A stretch of 64,000 nucleotides of DNA, taken from positions 1 through 64,000 of the forward strand of contig JAJKFJ010022457.1 of the NCBI GenBank assembly GCA_027382625.1. The letters run 5' to 3'. This DNA is from Tetmemena sp. SeJ-2015 (Eukaryota; Ciliophora; Spirotrichea; Sporadotrichida; Oxytrichidae). Below, piece by piece: positions 48,963 to 60,366 of this stretch; position 1 is the first letter of the stretch, and every line of letters begins with the position of its first letter. Made by a program: the position numbers and the translations under genes. The notes under the pieces were generated by a model, which made no database searches, was not told the origin of the DNA, and saw nothing but the letters and a program-made list of their open reading frames with translations.

Positions 48963-49986
48963 TCAGGCGTGTTAAATAAAAATGCATTCTTTTTCTTTGG
49001 GGAGGTTTTGCTGAAAACATATCCACTACTTGGAGAAAACCATTCTTCTAAGATTAGCAGGCACCAAATACTTCGAGTTATCCTTCTCAAATAGTGCTAC
49101 GAACACTTCCTTAGTTAATTTCTCTTCAGCTCCGAATGAGTCTGCTTCAGAAAAAAATTAAAATGTTATAATTCTAAGCTTGGAACTACTCATAGATAAA
49201 AATTTAAGGTGTGCTGATTATAGATCATGGGGAAAATGTCTTCGAGTTCATCGATAATCCAGTTGCGCTTGTCCTCTCCATTCTCTGAGGTGCTGAAAAG
49301 TAGAATCATCATGGTGTATGAAATGTCTAGCATTTTTTCAAAGTACTCTGGAATGAGAACCTCTCCCTTTGCTACATCAGTCTACTTCTTATCCTCACTT
49401 TCCTTAGAGTCTAGCTCCTTGGGCTTTATAACGTTATAGAAGGTCTGCGCCTTCAGAAGAGGTGTTGCTGAGCAATACAAGATACCTAGTAGCCTCAGGT
49501 AAGGAAGTAATAAATATAATATTTTATTAATTCTTATAAGAGGAAGGTAGATGATATTTTTGGTGTTTTAGAGGACTTTGTGAGTCAGCATTTTGCGAGT
49601 AATACTTGTCTCATCTTCGATATCATCCAAGAACAAGTTATCCTTGAAAGTGTCGACTACTTGCTGGATTGTCATCTTATTAGTCTTCTCTCTCAGATAA
49701 AAATCTTAGAGTCTCTGCTCGAACTCATCGATAGCAACGCTAATTAGCGGGAAACTATTCTCCATCGAAGTTATCTTCTAAGTTTAAAATGGATAAAATG
49801 CTCTTAATTAACATCAATGAATATTTCACTGTCGTCTGTGTTGTAATTGAACTTATAGCCCTTGAATCTGAGTCTTGCATAGCTGTACTTCTTCCTTGTG
49901 GCCTTGGCAACTCTGCCATATAGTTTTCCTGCCTGCTCTTTCTTGACTGCAATGCTTTCTCTGGCTCCGACACACTGATTTCCCAT
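48963..49986 (-). CDS. small protein with likely N-myristoylation signal, family unknown
   Basis: ATG 49986 opens MGNQCVGARESIAVKKEQ; Gly2 with a nearby Cys fits N-myristoylation plus palmitoylation, which would place the protein at a membrane. Exon 1 continues YGRVAKATRKKYSYARLRFK to about 49800. After an intron come FEQRLQDFYLREKTNKMTIQ, TFKDNLFLDDIEDETSITRK, an exon with KAQTFYNVIKPKELDSKES, and a final exon EVFVALFEKDNSKYLVPANL to a TGA at 48963. The middle has no recognised domain. The 3' end faces the BTB gene. Confidence 0.65.
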
Positions 49987-50173
49987 ATTTATTGGTGCTT
50001 GTTAAAGATCTTATGATTAATAATTATTGATAGCAATCAAGAAACTCCCACTTAATTCCACTGCTTGTCATTACAAAATACGAAAATAAATCTCTAAACC
50101 TCCCAAATCAATACGTCATTTCTCAACCATAAAACTGAAAAATTATCATTATCCAAATTAAAAGTGGAAATTT
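49987..50173. other. short gap before the VPS8 C-terminal block
   Basis: AT-rich and non-coding. It would contain the 5' flank of the myristoyl-signal gene and the IES edge of VPS8. Confidence 0.5.
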
Positions 50174-50183
50174 TTCATAGAGT
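50174..50183 (+). repeat. 10 bp VPS8 pointer, downstream-segment copy
   Basis: TTCATAGAGT, identical and in the same direction as 60283-60292. It is followed by an intron acceptor (TGCTTGCAG ending at 50198). Confidence 0.85.
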
Positions 50184-53176
50184 ACAGTGTGCTTGCAGCT
50201 GCTTTGCTCGCTCTATAACATGAAGAAGAAAAGCAAGAACTAGAGTCTCCCCAAGTCAGAGATATTCAAATTACTCACCTATGATCCTCTAGAGAAGGAT
50301 AATAGATTTAAGCTACTTATCCAAGAAGAAGAGTCAAAGGCATAGAACAGCGATAGATCATCAGCCAGCACAACTAATTCCCTCAATACCTCAAATTTAG
50401 TATCAACTAGCAACAACTAGAGTAGCTTGCAGATTAATGCATCTGCAACAAACTCAATAAGCAAGAATCAAAAACTTGAAATAGAGCAAAGTTCAACTTA
50501 CATAGGCTACAAGCTAATGTGAATTTTTAAATAGCGTTTTAGAATGTGGGTGATCAAGCTCTTCTTAGAGGGCAAAAAGTTTCCTTAAGGCACTCTAAAC
50601 TCCTTCAAGTGGCGTGTTTACATTTACGACATCGTGAGATTTGCCACCAACTCAGAATTCCTAAGTTGGTCCTTAGAGTTCGACCCGGATACTTTCTTTA
50701 GACTTATGAAGACTTTGTTTATAGACCAAGAGCCCTATGAGTATATTGTCTCTCAGAAAGGATTTATAGAAATGTACAAGGATTAAATCAATGGACTGGA
50801 TGAGTGCATGACTCATCCTCAACTCATAGAAACTTTACATTAGGCAGTTCAGAAATTCATCGATAATGAGAAATCAGCTAACAAAGGTAAAATGACATCG
50901 AAGGCAGAGTGCGCACTTAACTCATTCGTAAATTTCCTCGCTCAAATTAGCAAGAAGCAGCAAGTATAAATACCTCCCATGCTCTGCTTATTTGCTGCAA
51001 AGGAGAGTGTGAAATTCAGTTAGAAGCTTTTAAAAATTCCTAACTTAATGAGCGAAGAAGTGCATAGAGGCTTTTTGACTTCACTATAAAAGCAAGGAAC
51101 GCTGACAAAGGTGGATAAGATAACGCAGATATATAACATTCTAATTAAAAGATTAGAGAAAGATGTAATGACTTTAATCACACGATGCGAACAAGAACTT
51201 GACGATGTAGATCTGAAACTTATATTGAAGGAGGCTGAGAAATCTCCTATGTATAAAATAAGAGTGTAGATTTAACAACTGCTTGGTAATTATGACGAGT
51301 GTCTAACAATGCATTTCAAGATACCAGCTATTAGGGATGAAGTTTTTGCTTGGCTTTAGCAAATATAGAAGACTGTCCAATTTCAATAGAGGAAGACTAG
51401 CAAAATTTAAAATAGTGAACATTAGGATAGGGACTATGGATAGTTAGCGATAGAGCAGCAACTTAAGAACTTAATCATGAGCAATATTTCTAAGTTTGTA
51501 GAGATGGATAGCACTTCCACCATCAAACTTGCAGAGATTTGGCTAGACAAGGATCACTAATTCATCGTGAACAGACTTGGCTCTAATGATGACCTCATCT
51601 TCAAATACTTAAGCATACTTTTTGAGATGAAGGAAGCTGAGATAGAGGCTGAGTACAATCAGTTAATGATAACTGGCTTCCGCTCTTAGAGCAAGCAATA
51701 TGCTGATTTCTAGAAGCTAATTCTGAGATTCGTTGAAGTCCTTTGCAATAAGAAATATCGAATGAAGCTAGCAGAATATGTTAAGAAGAAATATTATCCC
51801 GCAGATGAATGCACAAGAATAATAAAGGAGACTATGCTCAAGGACAAACTAGATGCGGAAGCATAAAATAAAAAGTATAAGGTCAAACTCAAAGAAGATA
51901 CTATAATTAAGAGTTAATTCCAACTAAATAAATTAATTAGGTATCCATAAATTAAATTAGCATTAATGAGGCACTAGGATATTTATTGAAGAGAAAGGGT
52001 GAATACCTTTAGGCAGTGGATGTATTTATTCAAGTACTAGTTGACTTAGCCATTGCAGAAGTTGTGCACGCTCTTTATCTGAATGAGAAGATAGCTTTCA
52101 ATTCTAACTAAACCTAGGATCTGCACATCCTAAGATACGATGCTATTCTCTCTCAGATTTTGAATATTTGTGAGAAGTATGGCTCGCGCCTTCCAGACTA
52201 AGATTAAGAGAAACTATGGCTGCACTCTATCAAAGGAGTGTATAGAATTTAAAGTCATGTGACACAGAAGAGTGGAAGTGTCTTTAACAGCAAATATCTT
52301 GAGAAGTTCTCCACTTTTCAAAATATAAGAATTCAAGAGATCATGCGCAGGATGAGCAACAACTTGAAGTTGGATAGGATTTTGGAGTTCCTGGAGGAAG
52401 TTGGGCATCCAATTAAGTATTAGGAATTTAGAAAGACATTCGAAGATAAAGTCATTACTGAACTTCATCATTTATTTTTTGTGCCTTAGACTTTTAGAAT
52501 TTATCATGAAAATATTTTGACAAATGCAAAGACTCTCATAATGAAGGATTTGATGAATGATACAATAGCTCTCAAGAATCTTCATGTAAATATTTTATTT
52601 GATGTTTAAATTTCGTTTTAGTCATAAGGGAGCAAGTAACTAGAAAGAGAAGTGTGACTATTGCAAGAGAGACATAATGTATCGATGGGACATATAGAAC
52701 GTTTGCATGTTCTTTTGTGGCCACATCTTCCACCAGAGGTGCGTCCAGAGTACTGACTTCAAATGCATGTTGTGCTTTAATGAGTTTGATCAAATCTGTA
52801 AGTCATATTTTACTGATTTGGCCTTGGTTAATTTATTTTTCAGAGTCGATTATAAACAAAAGAGGGATCAGAAGAACAGCTTTGAAGAAGAGAAAGGACT
52901 CTAGCTCAAACTAAGCTGATGACTCTGACAAAGAAGAAACTACAAACTCTAAGAGGAGAAACAGTAAAAATAATGCTAAAGATGGAGGTCAATAAAAATT
53001 ATGTACTTTCCTTTTTAAGCATATAAAATATCCAATAAGCCTCTAAGAGTAAGAAAGTAGATGCTAACTTGCTGAAAAGCTAGTAGAAGAACGCTCAATT
53101 TGAAATCATGAGCAAGCAAATGTATAAATTTGATATGATGTTGAGCGATTAAGTTATAAACCTCAAAGATTTTTGA
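50174..53176 (+). CDS. VPS8: VPS8, C-terminal block (helical repeats and RING finger)
   Basis: VPS8 is the Rab5-binding subunit of the CORVET tether on early endosomes; ciliates use VPS8 paralogues in endolysosomal and secretory-granule traffic. After the acceptor at 50198 the frame reads LLCSLYNMKKKSKN, IGYKL, then WVIKLFLEGKKFPQGTLNSF. A long alpha-solenoid follows (LLGNYDECLTMHFKIP, INEALGYLLKRKGEYLQAVD, DLAIAEVVHALYLNEKIAFN). The RING-type finger has CDYCKRDI, FFCGHIFHQRC and CMLC (52655-52780), and the protein ends QMYKFDMMLSDQVINLKDF with TGA at 53174-53176. Introns of 20-46 bases are visible. The N-terminal propeller is missing upstream; it lies 5 kb downstream at about 58.0-60.3 kb. 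Confidence 0.92.
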
Positions 53177-53277
53177 GCGCATTCATAGCTTCTTGAAATA
53201 TAGTTGGATTTAATGATTATTTTTCTACAAATTAAACCTTAATGATAGAAGAAAAAATACTTGAATTATAGAAATTA

Positions 53278-55652
53278 TCAAAAATCAACAAATCCTAAGT
53301 CAGTCTAGTCATAACCTCCCTAGGTCTTTGTTTAATGAGTAGGCTTTTTTAGATATTGATAATAGCAGTTGCTGATTTCGAAGTGTTCTTTACCTTCAGG
53401 AACACATCTCCCACACTAAAAGCAAATGTGGATGTTACAGCCTTCACAACGAGTTAAGTTAACATCTCATTATGTTAGAATGTAAAGAAAATTAAACTAC
53501 TCCAATTCTGTTTACTAAAGATAAGCACTATGGACAACGAATGCAATCATCAAGAGCATTTTTGAACATTTTCTTCTCGAAGTCTTTGGAGCTCTACATC
53601 TCAACATAATCAGGAATTTCAGCTTCTATAATATTTCCACAATAAGGGGATTCTCTAAAGTGCTCATACCCAGTAATCTATTTGACGCACATCCAACAAA
53701 AGAATATCCCGCAATTACCGCATATCATCTTATTGCACCCATCAATCTTCTAAATTGTATACTAACAACTGGGGCACTATTTAGCACATCGCTTGAGGTA
53801 ATAGATATTCAACTACTCTTGCATTTGATTTACATCTCAAAAAAAGCAAGACCTTAAATAATGTAAACATGGTTTCTATTCAATTCTTTGAGATTTGGGT
53901 CGTTGATGTTGTCGAAATCAATATCACTGATTTTAACTGCGGAGCACTACTTGAACATATGCATTTTCTCTTTGCAGGTGAGACAAAACACAAATCTACA
54001 GCGAGTGCACTATCCAAAGTTCTTTTGCTTGTTTATCTCAGCAGGAGCTGCACACTCTGCAACCGGACACCACCCGAAGTCATCCATCCTCTCAACAGCT
54101 TAAAATTTAAATCAATAATCAATAATTCTCTGATAGCTTAGTTGATAGAGAAGATTGTGAGTTTGTCGATACTTTCTTCATCCACATTCATTTGTCTCAA
54201 ATAATTTTCAGTTAGAATCAAATATACTTTAATTAAAGCATTTAGAATAGTCTTGCAACCCGAAAAATCAGGACATACTAATTTTGCTATTTCTCCTTTG
54301 TTTATTATGTCTAGGGCATATTGATTTAAGCAAGCCTTGCAAAAATAGTGGTTGCAATTGTGGAAAATTATAAAGTTTTCTGATCCTTAAATAGCCTAGT
54401 AGCAGATCTCACAAGTTTATTCTGAGATTTCCATTGTGAATTTTATCAGATAAAATTTTATTAGATTATCTTAAAATATATCGACTCAAATATCTCCTCT
54501 TTGAGTTGCTGGTAGTCAATATTATCTATCTGGATTCTCTACTTAAACCTTGTGACTAATTCGGGAATGAAGTCTGACTAGCAATAATGATATTTGTATT
54601 TTTATAAATGAAATAAGTGAACCACTCGTAGAGAATCATGGAATCAGATGACCACTTTTCTAGCAGATTCTGTTTTATTATAGGTTGAATAGAGATGGGT
54701 TATCGTGAATTGCATTGTTACAAATACAAAGCTTTCATTTATGAATAATATCGACTCATATTTTGATATCTGCACCTCTATATCAGTTGTTTGAGCTTTC
54801 GAATAAGTTTATTCTAATGACTAAGACTGCGTTTAAAGGAAGCTTTCGGCTTGCTCCATGCTCAAATTTACTCTGCATTCTTGCTGAAATGTTTTTATTC
54901 ATGCTACTGATCTCTATGAATACACCTAAAACATAATTAAAATTTTTAAAGCATTCAATTAGGTTTACTTACTCTCCACAAATCGTTTTTTCTAATTCGA
55001 AAACAGGTTGAATTCTGAAGTAACAACTAGTAGAATAAATTCCCTTTTCTTTAGATCTAGTCTCCATTAAGTTATTTCTAAATATCAATAACTTAAATCT
55101 GAATAAGTTTAATAAATTACATTTTTTGGATTAAGAAGTATTAAGCTCATCTACGATCACCTATCTCTATTCAACCTATATTTGTTCATACTTCTTATAG
55201 AATCCTTCAATCTTAATTTGAGGAGCTGAATGAGAAGGGTAAGCATTGGGGATATTTATAAGTAGTGTGATTTTTGGGAATTGAGATAAAGTGAATTCTT
55301 TAATTTTATTTAGGTTTCTTGATAAGTCTAGAGCTTCGATATTAACAGGAGTGTCTAGTTAAATGTTAAGATAAAATAATTTAAGTTTTTAAGGGGGAAT
55401 AGTGAATTTTAGTTAAACATTAGTAGTCTATGGTACAATAGTAGTTGTAATTGTTGTGGAAGTTTCTGAATCTTCCTAATCGAATGGGAGGAACTGCTCC
55501 TCAGTGAGTTCTTACAACTCATTTTCGTTGAGAGTCATTCTCAACCCTTCGAGCTCCATACTAAGCATTTCTTTATTAGAAGCTATTTACTCTTCTGTTT
55601 AATTATAAAAACTAAAAGTAAAATCCATTTGAATTTAACCTGGATCGTCCAT
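53278..55652 (-). CDS. RWD-RBR E3 ubiquitin ligase, RNF14-like
   Basis: ATG 55652 opens MDDPGQIQMDFTFSF. An RWD-type domain follows (ITLLINIPNAYPSHSAPQIK, about 55270-55210). RING1 starts at CEICYQAIQGSENF with FHNCNHYFCKACLNQY (about 54410-54320). The IBR segment has CPVAECAAPAEIN and CTRCRFVFCLTC. RING2 has CPSCQYTIQKIDGCNKMICG and CGIFFCWMC, in which the Cys after the DG is the expected catalytic residue. RBR ligases of the RNF14/ARA54 type have exactly this order and attach ubiquitin through a thioester on RING2. The C-terminus reads GGYDQTDLGFVDF with TGA at 53278. Several introns are present. The gene lies head-to-head with the acidic gene at 55844. Confidence 0.88.
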
Positions 55653-55843
55653 AGTTTAGTTTATTTTTTAAGTAAAAGTATTATTTTGCTCTTTATTAAT
55701 AAGTAAGCATTATATAATTTGACTCTCCAATCATTATCCTTCTCTCTAATAACTTAAGTGTTTAATAGAATAGATTATAGGGTTGAATGATATGTGTATG
55801 ATTAAAGGTAATAAAATATATTGTAATTGAACATTATAATAAA

Positions 55844-57830
55844 ATGTCTTATAACCTTCCTTCGGGAGATGCCAAACAAGCAGCCCGCAAAGGCAGCAAG
55901 TAATAACATCATAAGGATGACAATGATGACAGCTCAAACTCCTCTAATGGTAAATTCATTATAATCTACTAAGGATTGCTTATATCCATGACGTGATATT
56001 AAATATCCTTCTTGAAAAAAAATCCTAATTTATCATGTTTTAATAGACCCGGACTTAAATGATATCCTAAATGATGAGGATGATGAAGACGACAGCAGCA
56101 ATAATGAAAGTGACAGTAGTTCAAACCATTCTGAAAACCACAATCAATAGAAAAACAAAGTTAAGAAGAGTTCCAGCAGTGAAGCAAGTGATTCTGAGGA
56201 AGAAGCGGATTTCAATGTCGGCAGAGACAGATCTAACATAATATTTCAAATTTGAGCAGAAATATTCAAAGTATTTAAGCAGCAGATACCAATAAACTGC
56301 AGATTCCTTAGAGCAGAAGAGTCGCCATCAAAACTCCTAAAGGCCCTCAGGATATTTGTTTTAATTTAATGATTGGACAATATCTTCAGCAAATGAGGAA
56401 ACAAACTAGAGGAAAGAAATAATTAGCTATAAATGTCTTTGAATACCTATATTAATATTTCCTATGAATCTGTTATAGAGCGATAGAGTATATAATAAAC
56501 TATTTTAAGTTGTGTGACAGATCTAAGATAGTATTAGCCAAGGAAAAAGATTTCGACCAGAATCTTGACTCAGCAGCAGATTTGATTTACAAGGTTAAAG
56601 AACATTTATTAGAGGAAGAAAAGTATGATGAAGATGATGGCGAAGGTGGGATTGTATTTGAAGAAGTTCTGTCTGACTAGGACTGCCAATCAACAGCCCT
56701 CACAAGATCAAAGTGAAAGCTAATAAGCGATTAATAAACTGACTGAAGCCCAAGCCAAGGAGAGAAATCTTTCAGAGATAAACTTAGAGGAAGCACAGCT
56801 ATGAAGAGCTTTGTAACAAGCGCTCTCAATACTGGAATTAAGGCATGTGTAGAATTTAAAGGATGGAGTGGTCACAGGCTTGCATGAGGGTGGCAATTTC
56901 TTGTTCACTGGACAGGAGAAGAAGGCAGCTTAAAAGAGACTCAGTGAAGACTTTACCATATCTCAGTCGCAAGAGAGTAACATAAACTTACTATTTAATT
57001 ATCATATCATCTTATTCTTAAATTTAACATACAATAATTCTGCACAGAAGACAGAATAAATAAGATCGGAGCACAGAGGTGACTGAAAGCAAAACTTATA
57101 GCGAAGATGAGGAGGGCGTGGATAGTGAGGAGAGAAAGCGCAGACTCGAGGAAAAAATCAACAAGTAACTTAATTTCAACAGTCACATAGGCGATGAAGA
57201 GAAGTAAAATTTTCATATATCGTTTTACTAGAGAACAAAAGTGGGAATTTAGAAAGCTCAGAAAATGAGAGCAGTTCAAGCAGCAGCAGCCATCGTAAAT
57301 TAAAAAACATGTTGAAAAAATAAAGGAAAAAGGCCCCCCCAAGAAAGAAATAAAGGAAATAAAAGGCTAAATCTTAAGACTCTTCAAGCAGCGATAGTGA
57401 ACTGAATGAAGATGATATCTTGAATGATTTTAAAATATAGACATGCTAACAAATATGAATGAGAGCGAAGAAGACGATGATGATGATAACGAGGATGATG
57501 GGGATGGTGATGACGATGACAATTCAGAGTTGAGTGAGGGAGCTAAAAAAAAACTACTTGCAAACTTGGACAAGGATGAAGATGACAGCTCAGATTCGGA
57601 CAAGGGAGACTCAGTTGGAGAACTATCGAACGTTCAGGAGGATGATGCAAATTCTCTAATCACTAATGAAATCGAGAACAGATCAATTGAGGGGATGAAG
57701 AGGAGCCAATCGAAGTTATTGATAAAGAAAACTACTTGAAATATGTCAGTGAAAATACAGTTTCAAACCCTGTGGGGGTTTGGGGAAGTTATTTTAAAAA
57801 TGAGAGGAGCTTCAAGCAGGTCGCTGAGAG
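55844..57830 (+). CDS. acidic Ser/Asp-rich protein, function unknown
   Basis: ATG 55844 opens MSYNLPSGDAKQAARKGSKQ, then a GT-AG intron and repeated D/E/S blocks (DPDLNDILNDEDDEDD; near 57460 a run of Asp). Between them are folded-looking pieces: VAIKTPKGPQDICFN, RAIEYIINYFKLCDRSKIVL, and RALQQALSILELRHVQ with GLHEGGNFLFTGQEKKAAQK. A basic Ser/Lys run (KKQRKKAPPRKKQRKQKAK) suggests a nuclear protein. It ends ENYLKYVSENTVSNPVGVWG before an AT-rich break. It could instead be a long N-terminal extension of VPS8, which resumes on the same strand about 150-300 bases later; I cannot decide. Confidence 0.5.
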
Positions 57831-57959
57831 TATATATTTATTCGTTATATCTTTTTAATGATAAAATCTAACTATTCAAACCGATTTATTTATTTAAAAA
57901 CCTTTTTGACTGAAGTGGGTATTTCTCTCCAATCTATATATCATGAAAGTATATAGCAT

Positions 57960-60292
57960 ACTATCATTCAGATTTAAAAGCTACCTAAGGTCTTCCATAT
58001 TGTCTGGCTTTATATTTTTAGTGGATCTAATATTATTAATTCGGGAGAGAATAATTTTATGCAAATGTTTTTTCTCCAATCCAAGACATCCATAGATGAT
58101 AACTCCCAGCTGATAAGCAATCAATCCTAAAACCTGAACATATCTCGCAGGTTGATTTTGCCCAAGCACTTGGGGCAGATATCAGATCGCTATCATTAAG
58201 CTAGATTTGAAATAATTATTGTCTGGCTGCAAGCGAACAATACATCGCCGTGGGTAGTTCAGATGGCAGCGTGAGAATATTTGATAACCAGGAGCGAGAA
58301 CTCAAAGTCTTGTTGGATAAAAGTGTGAAAGGAACTGCAGTTATGTGTATTGACATGCAGAGAAGCAAGGGCAACAGCTTATTTGTGGTCACTGGTCATT
58401 CTAAGGGATAGATCACACTTCATGAAGTTATTTAAATTATTTGGGAATTTTAAAAACCCTCTCAAGTAATTATAGGCACAATAAAGGTTTAAGGCCATAC
58501 TAGGAGGTGTAACCTAACTAGGTCACTTCAAAGCATCTTAAAACCATCTCTGATATCCATGCAGTATCAGTAGTACAAGTGAAATTCGTTGGTGAGCTCG
58601 GACCTGGAATCTAATCATTGACAACGAGGTATTGATGGGGTGGTTTTAATTTGTCTTTAAAAGGGAATTTATATAGTGAAGAAATAATGTTTCATGAAGA
58701 AAAAGGTTGGTCCAACTTTCTCTATCTCGCCTCTTCTGCAATATTCAATGCAGACATCGATGAAATAATTCAAGAGTAGCTTAGCTACCAAATTAAAAAT
58801 GGAGGCTCTGGCACAGAGATAGATTTCTCAAGAAAGAAGCCTCAAATAGTAGCATTCGGGGCCTTAGAGAGAATTATTATTGCCTAAATTAGACCACAGC
58901 CAAAAGAGATTCTCAATATTGACAGGCCAGATTATATAGAGATGGGTACAGTTCCTTATCTTGATTGGGGGCTCGCCTTGAATCCCAACTTTAGAGATAA
59001 GTTTATCCAGTGCTTGCAATAGCTTGGGGTAAAGTGCTTTAGCTAGGAATCTACATCAATTTTGATCAGCCACTTGGAGCTGTGCAGGAGTAGCCTTTGA
59101 TCATGTATGATTGTTTTAATCTGTTTATTCATCTCAACAACCTTTTTTAAAGATGGTTTGTCTGGGCAATATTACGCGCTTTTTGGGAAACATAATCTTT
59201 TATCGTAAATAACGGTAGGTTTAACCCAAAACCACCCAGGAAGAGGACACAGCAATACCCCCTTAAAAATTTTGGATATAAGTATTTCAGACTTTTATAA
59301 CCGAACCAAGTCTGCAGCTGAATTACTAGATCCGGTAAAGAGGAGATATTTCAATTCTTTGAAGGAGCGTTTTGCAGCCAACATAGCTCTTAGTATGCGA
59401 GAAAGATAAAGGCTATCGCTTGCTACAGGAGGGTATAAGATTCAGAGACCAGACTTCGACATCCACCTAATAGAAGTCTAAATTCAATTCAAATCCTTCG
59501 ATGTGCAAGAACTTTGACAACATGGTCTTTGCCCTGGGAAAGACTTCAATTGGATAGGGAAGATTGCTTCACTGGGAGGAGTATCTCAACATCATAAGAA
59601 AAACTTTCCCACGCTCTCAAAACTTAAAAGCCAGTCTTGATATATTCAACGGTAAATTGATTGGGTTAGCAGGACTAAACTGTTTTATAATAAGAGAATT
59701 AGAAGTTGTAACTTAAAAGGTTTACCTGATTAGAAAGAAACCAGAGAGCACATGCTTCGTGAAAGAATGAAGGAATTGATGAGAAAGAACATTAATGCAT
59801 GCATTAAAGAATTCTAAGAAGGCGAGTGTGTTTCATCTAAAACTCTTCGCGTTGCAGTCGAGTTCTGTATAAGAGTTAATGCTATTGACCAATTAAATTT
59901 TTACATATAACGATACCATTTGTTTGGAGAGCTGTTTTCAATGTTTGCAGAGGCTGGCATGGAGTAGAGATTCTTTGAAATCTTGAGCCCTTTATACTAA
60001 GTGGTAAATTCAAAAACTGCAAGATCCCAGAACAGATCTTGATTAGATTAATTGGCTATCAAAGGTAAAATGACCTTGAGCTCTCGAGAAGACTCTTCTG
60101 AATTAAATTAGCATCAATTTTAAACTTTTAATAAGAATGTTGATTTGAACAAATATAGTTGCTTGCTTGAAGTGAGGCATATCTGTGAGACAGAGATGCT
60201 CACATCAGCCTTGATTCATATACTTCTTAATGAGTTTGACGATGACAGAGAGGTAAGTTATTTATAAAGGTAGCTTAAACTATTCATAGAGT
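57960..60292 (+). CDS. VPS8: VPS8, N-terminal block (WD40-like propeller)
   Basis: Segments matching the VPS8 propeller and the start of the solenoid appear in order. They are VDFAQALGADIRSLSLS, YIAVGSSDGSVRIFDNQ (58240-58290), VTGHSKGQITLHEV, ISDIHAVSVVQVKFVGE, ALERIIIAQIRPQPKEIL and MGTVPYLDWGLALNPNF. Further on are MVFALGKTSIGQGRLLHWEE, FGELFSMFAEAGMEQRFFE and EVRHICETEMLTSALIHILL, then FDDDRE, where a splice donor GTAAGT starts at 60253. The 10 bp pointer at 60283-60292 ends the block. Its partner is at 50174, so the block belongs upstream of 50174-53176 in the mature gene. In-frame TGAs near 58110 and at 58208-58210 need explaining (intron, IES or error). The 5' end is not fixed. Confidence 0.85.
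60283..60292 (+). repeat. 10 bp VPS8 pointer, upstream-segment copy
   Basis: TTCATAGAGT, identical to 50174-50183, 30 bases inside the intron that begins at 60253. Joining the two copies gives a normal 55-base GT-AG intron and keeps the reading frame (DDDRE then LLCSLYN). Confidence 0.85.
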
Positions 60293-60366
60293 TAGAAGCG
60301 TCATTAGCTTAAATTTTAAAGGTTTTTAATGCAAAATATATTAATTGTACTTTTAAACTTTGGGAC

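Noticed and set aside
57007..57342. Minus-strand 111-codon hydrophobic ORF resembling a membrane protein
   Set aside because: Antisense of an acidic Ser/Glu/Lys-rich plus-strand coding region; such regions always give Phe/Leu-rich antisense frames.
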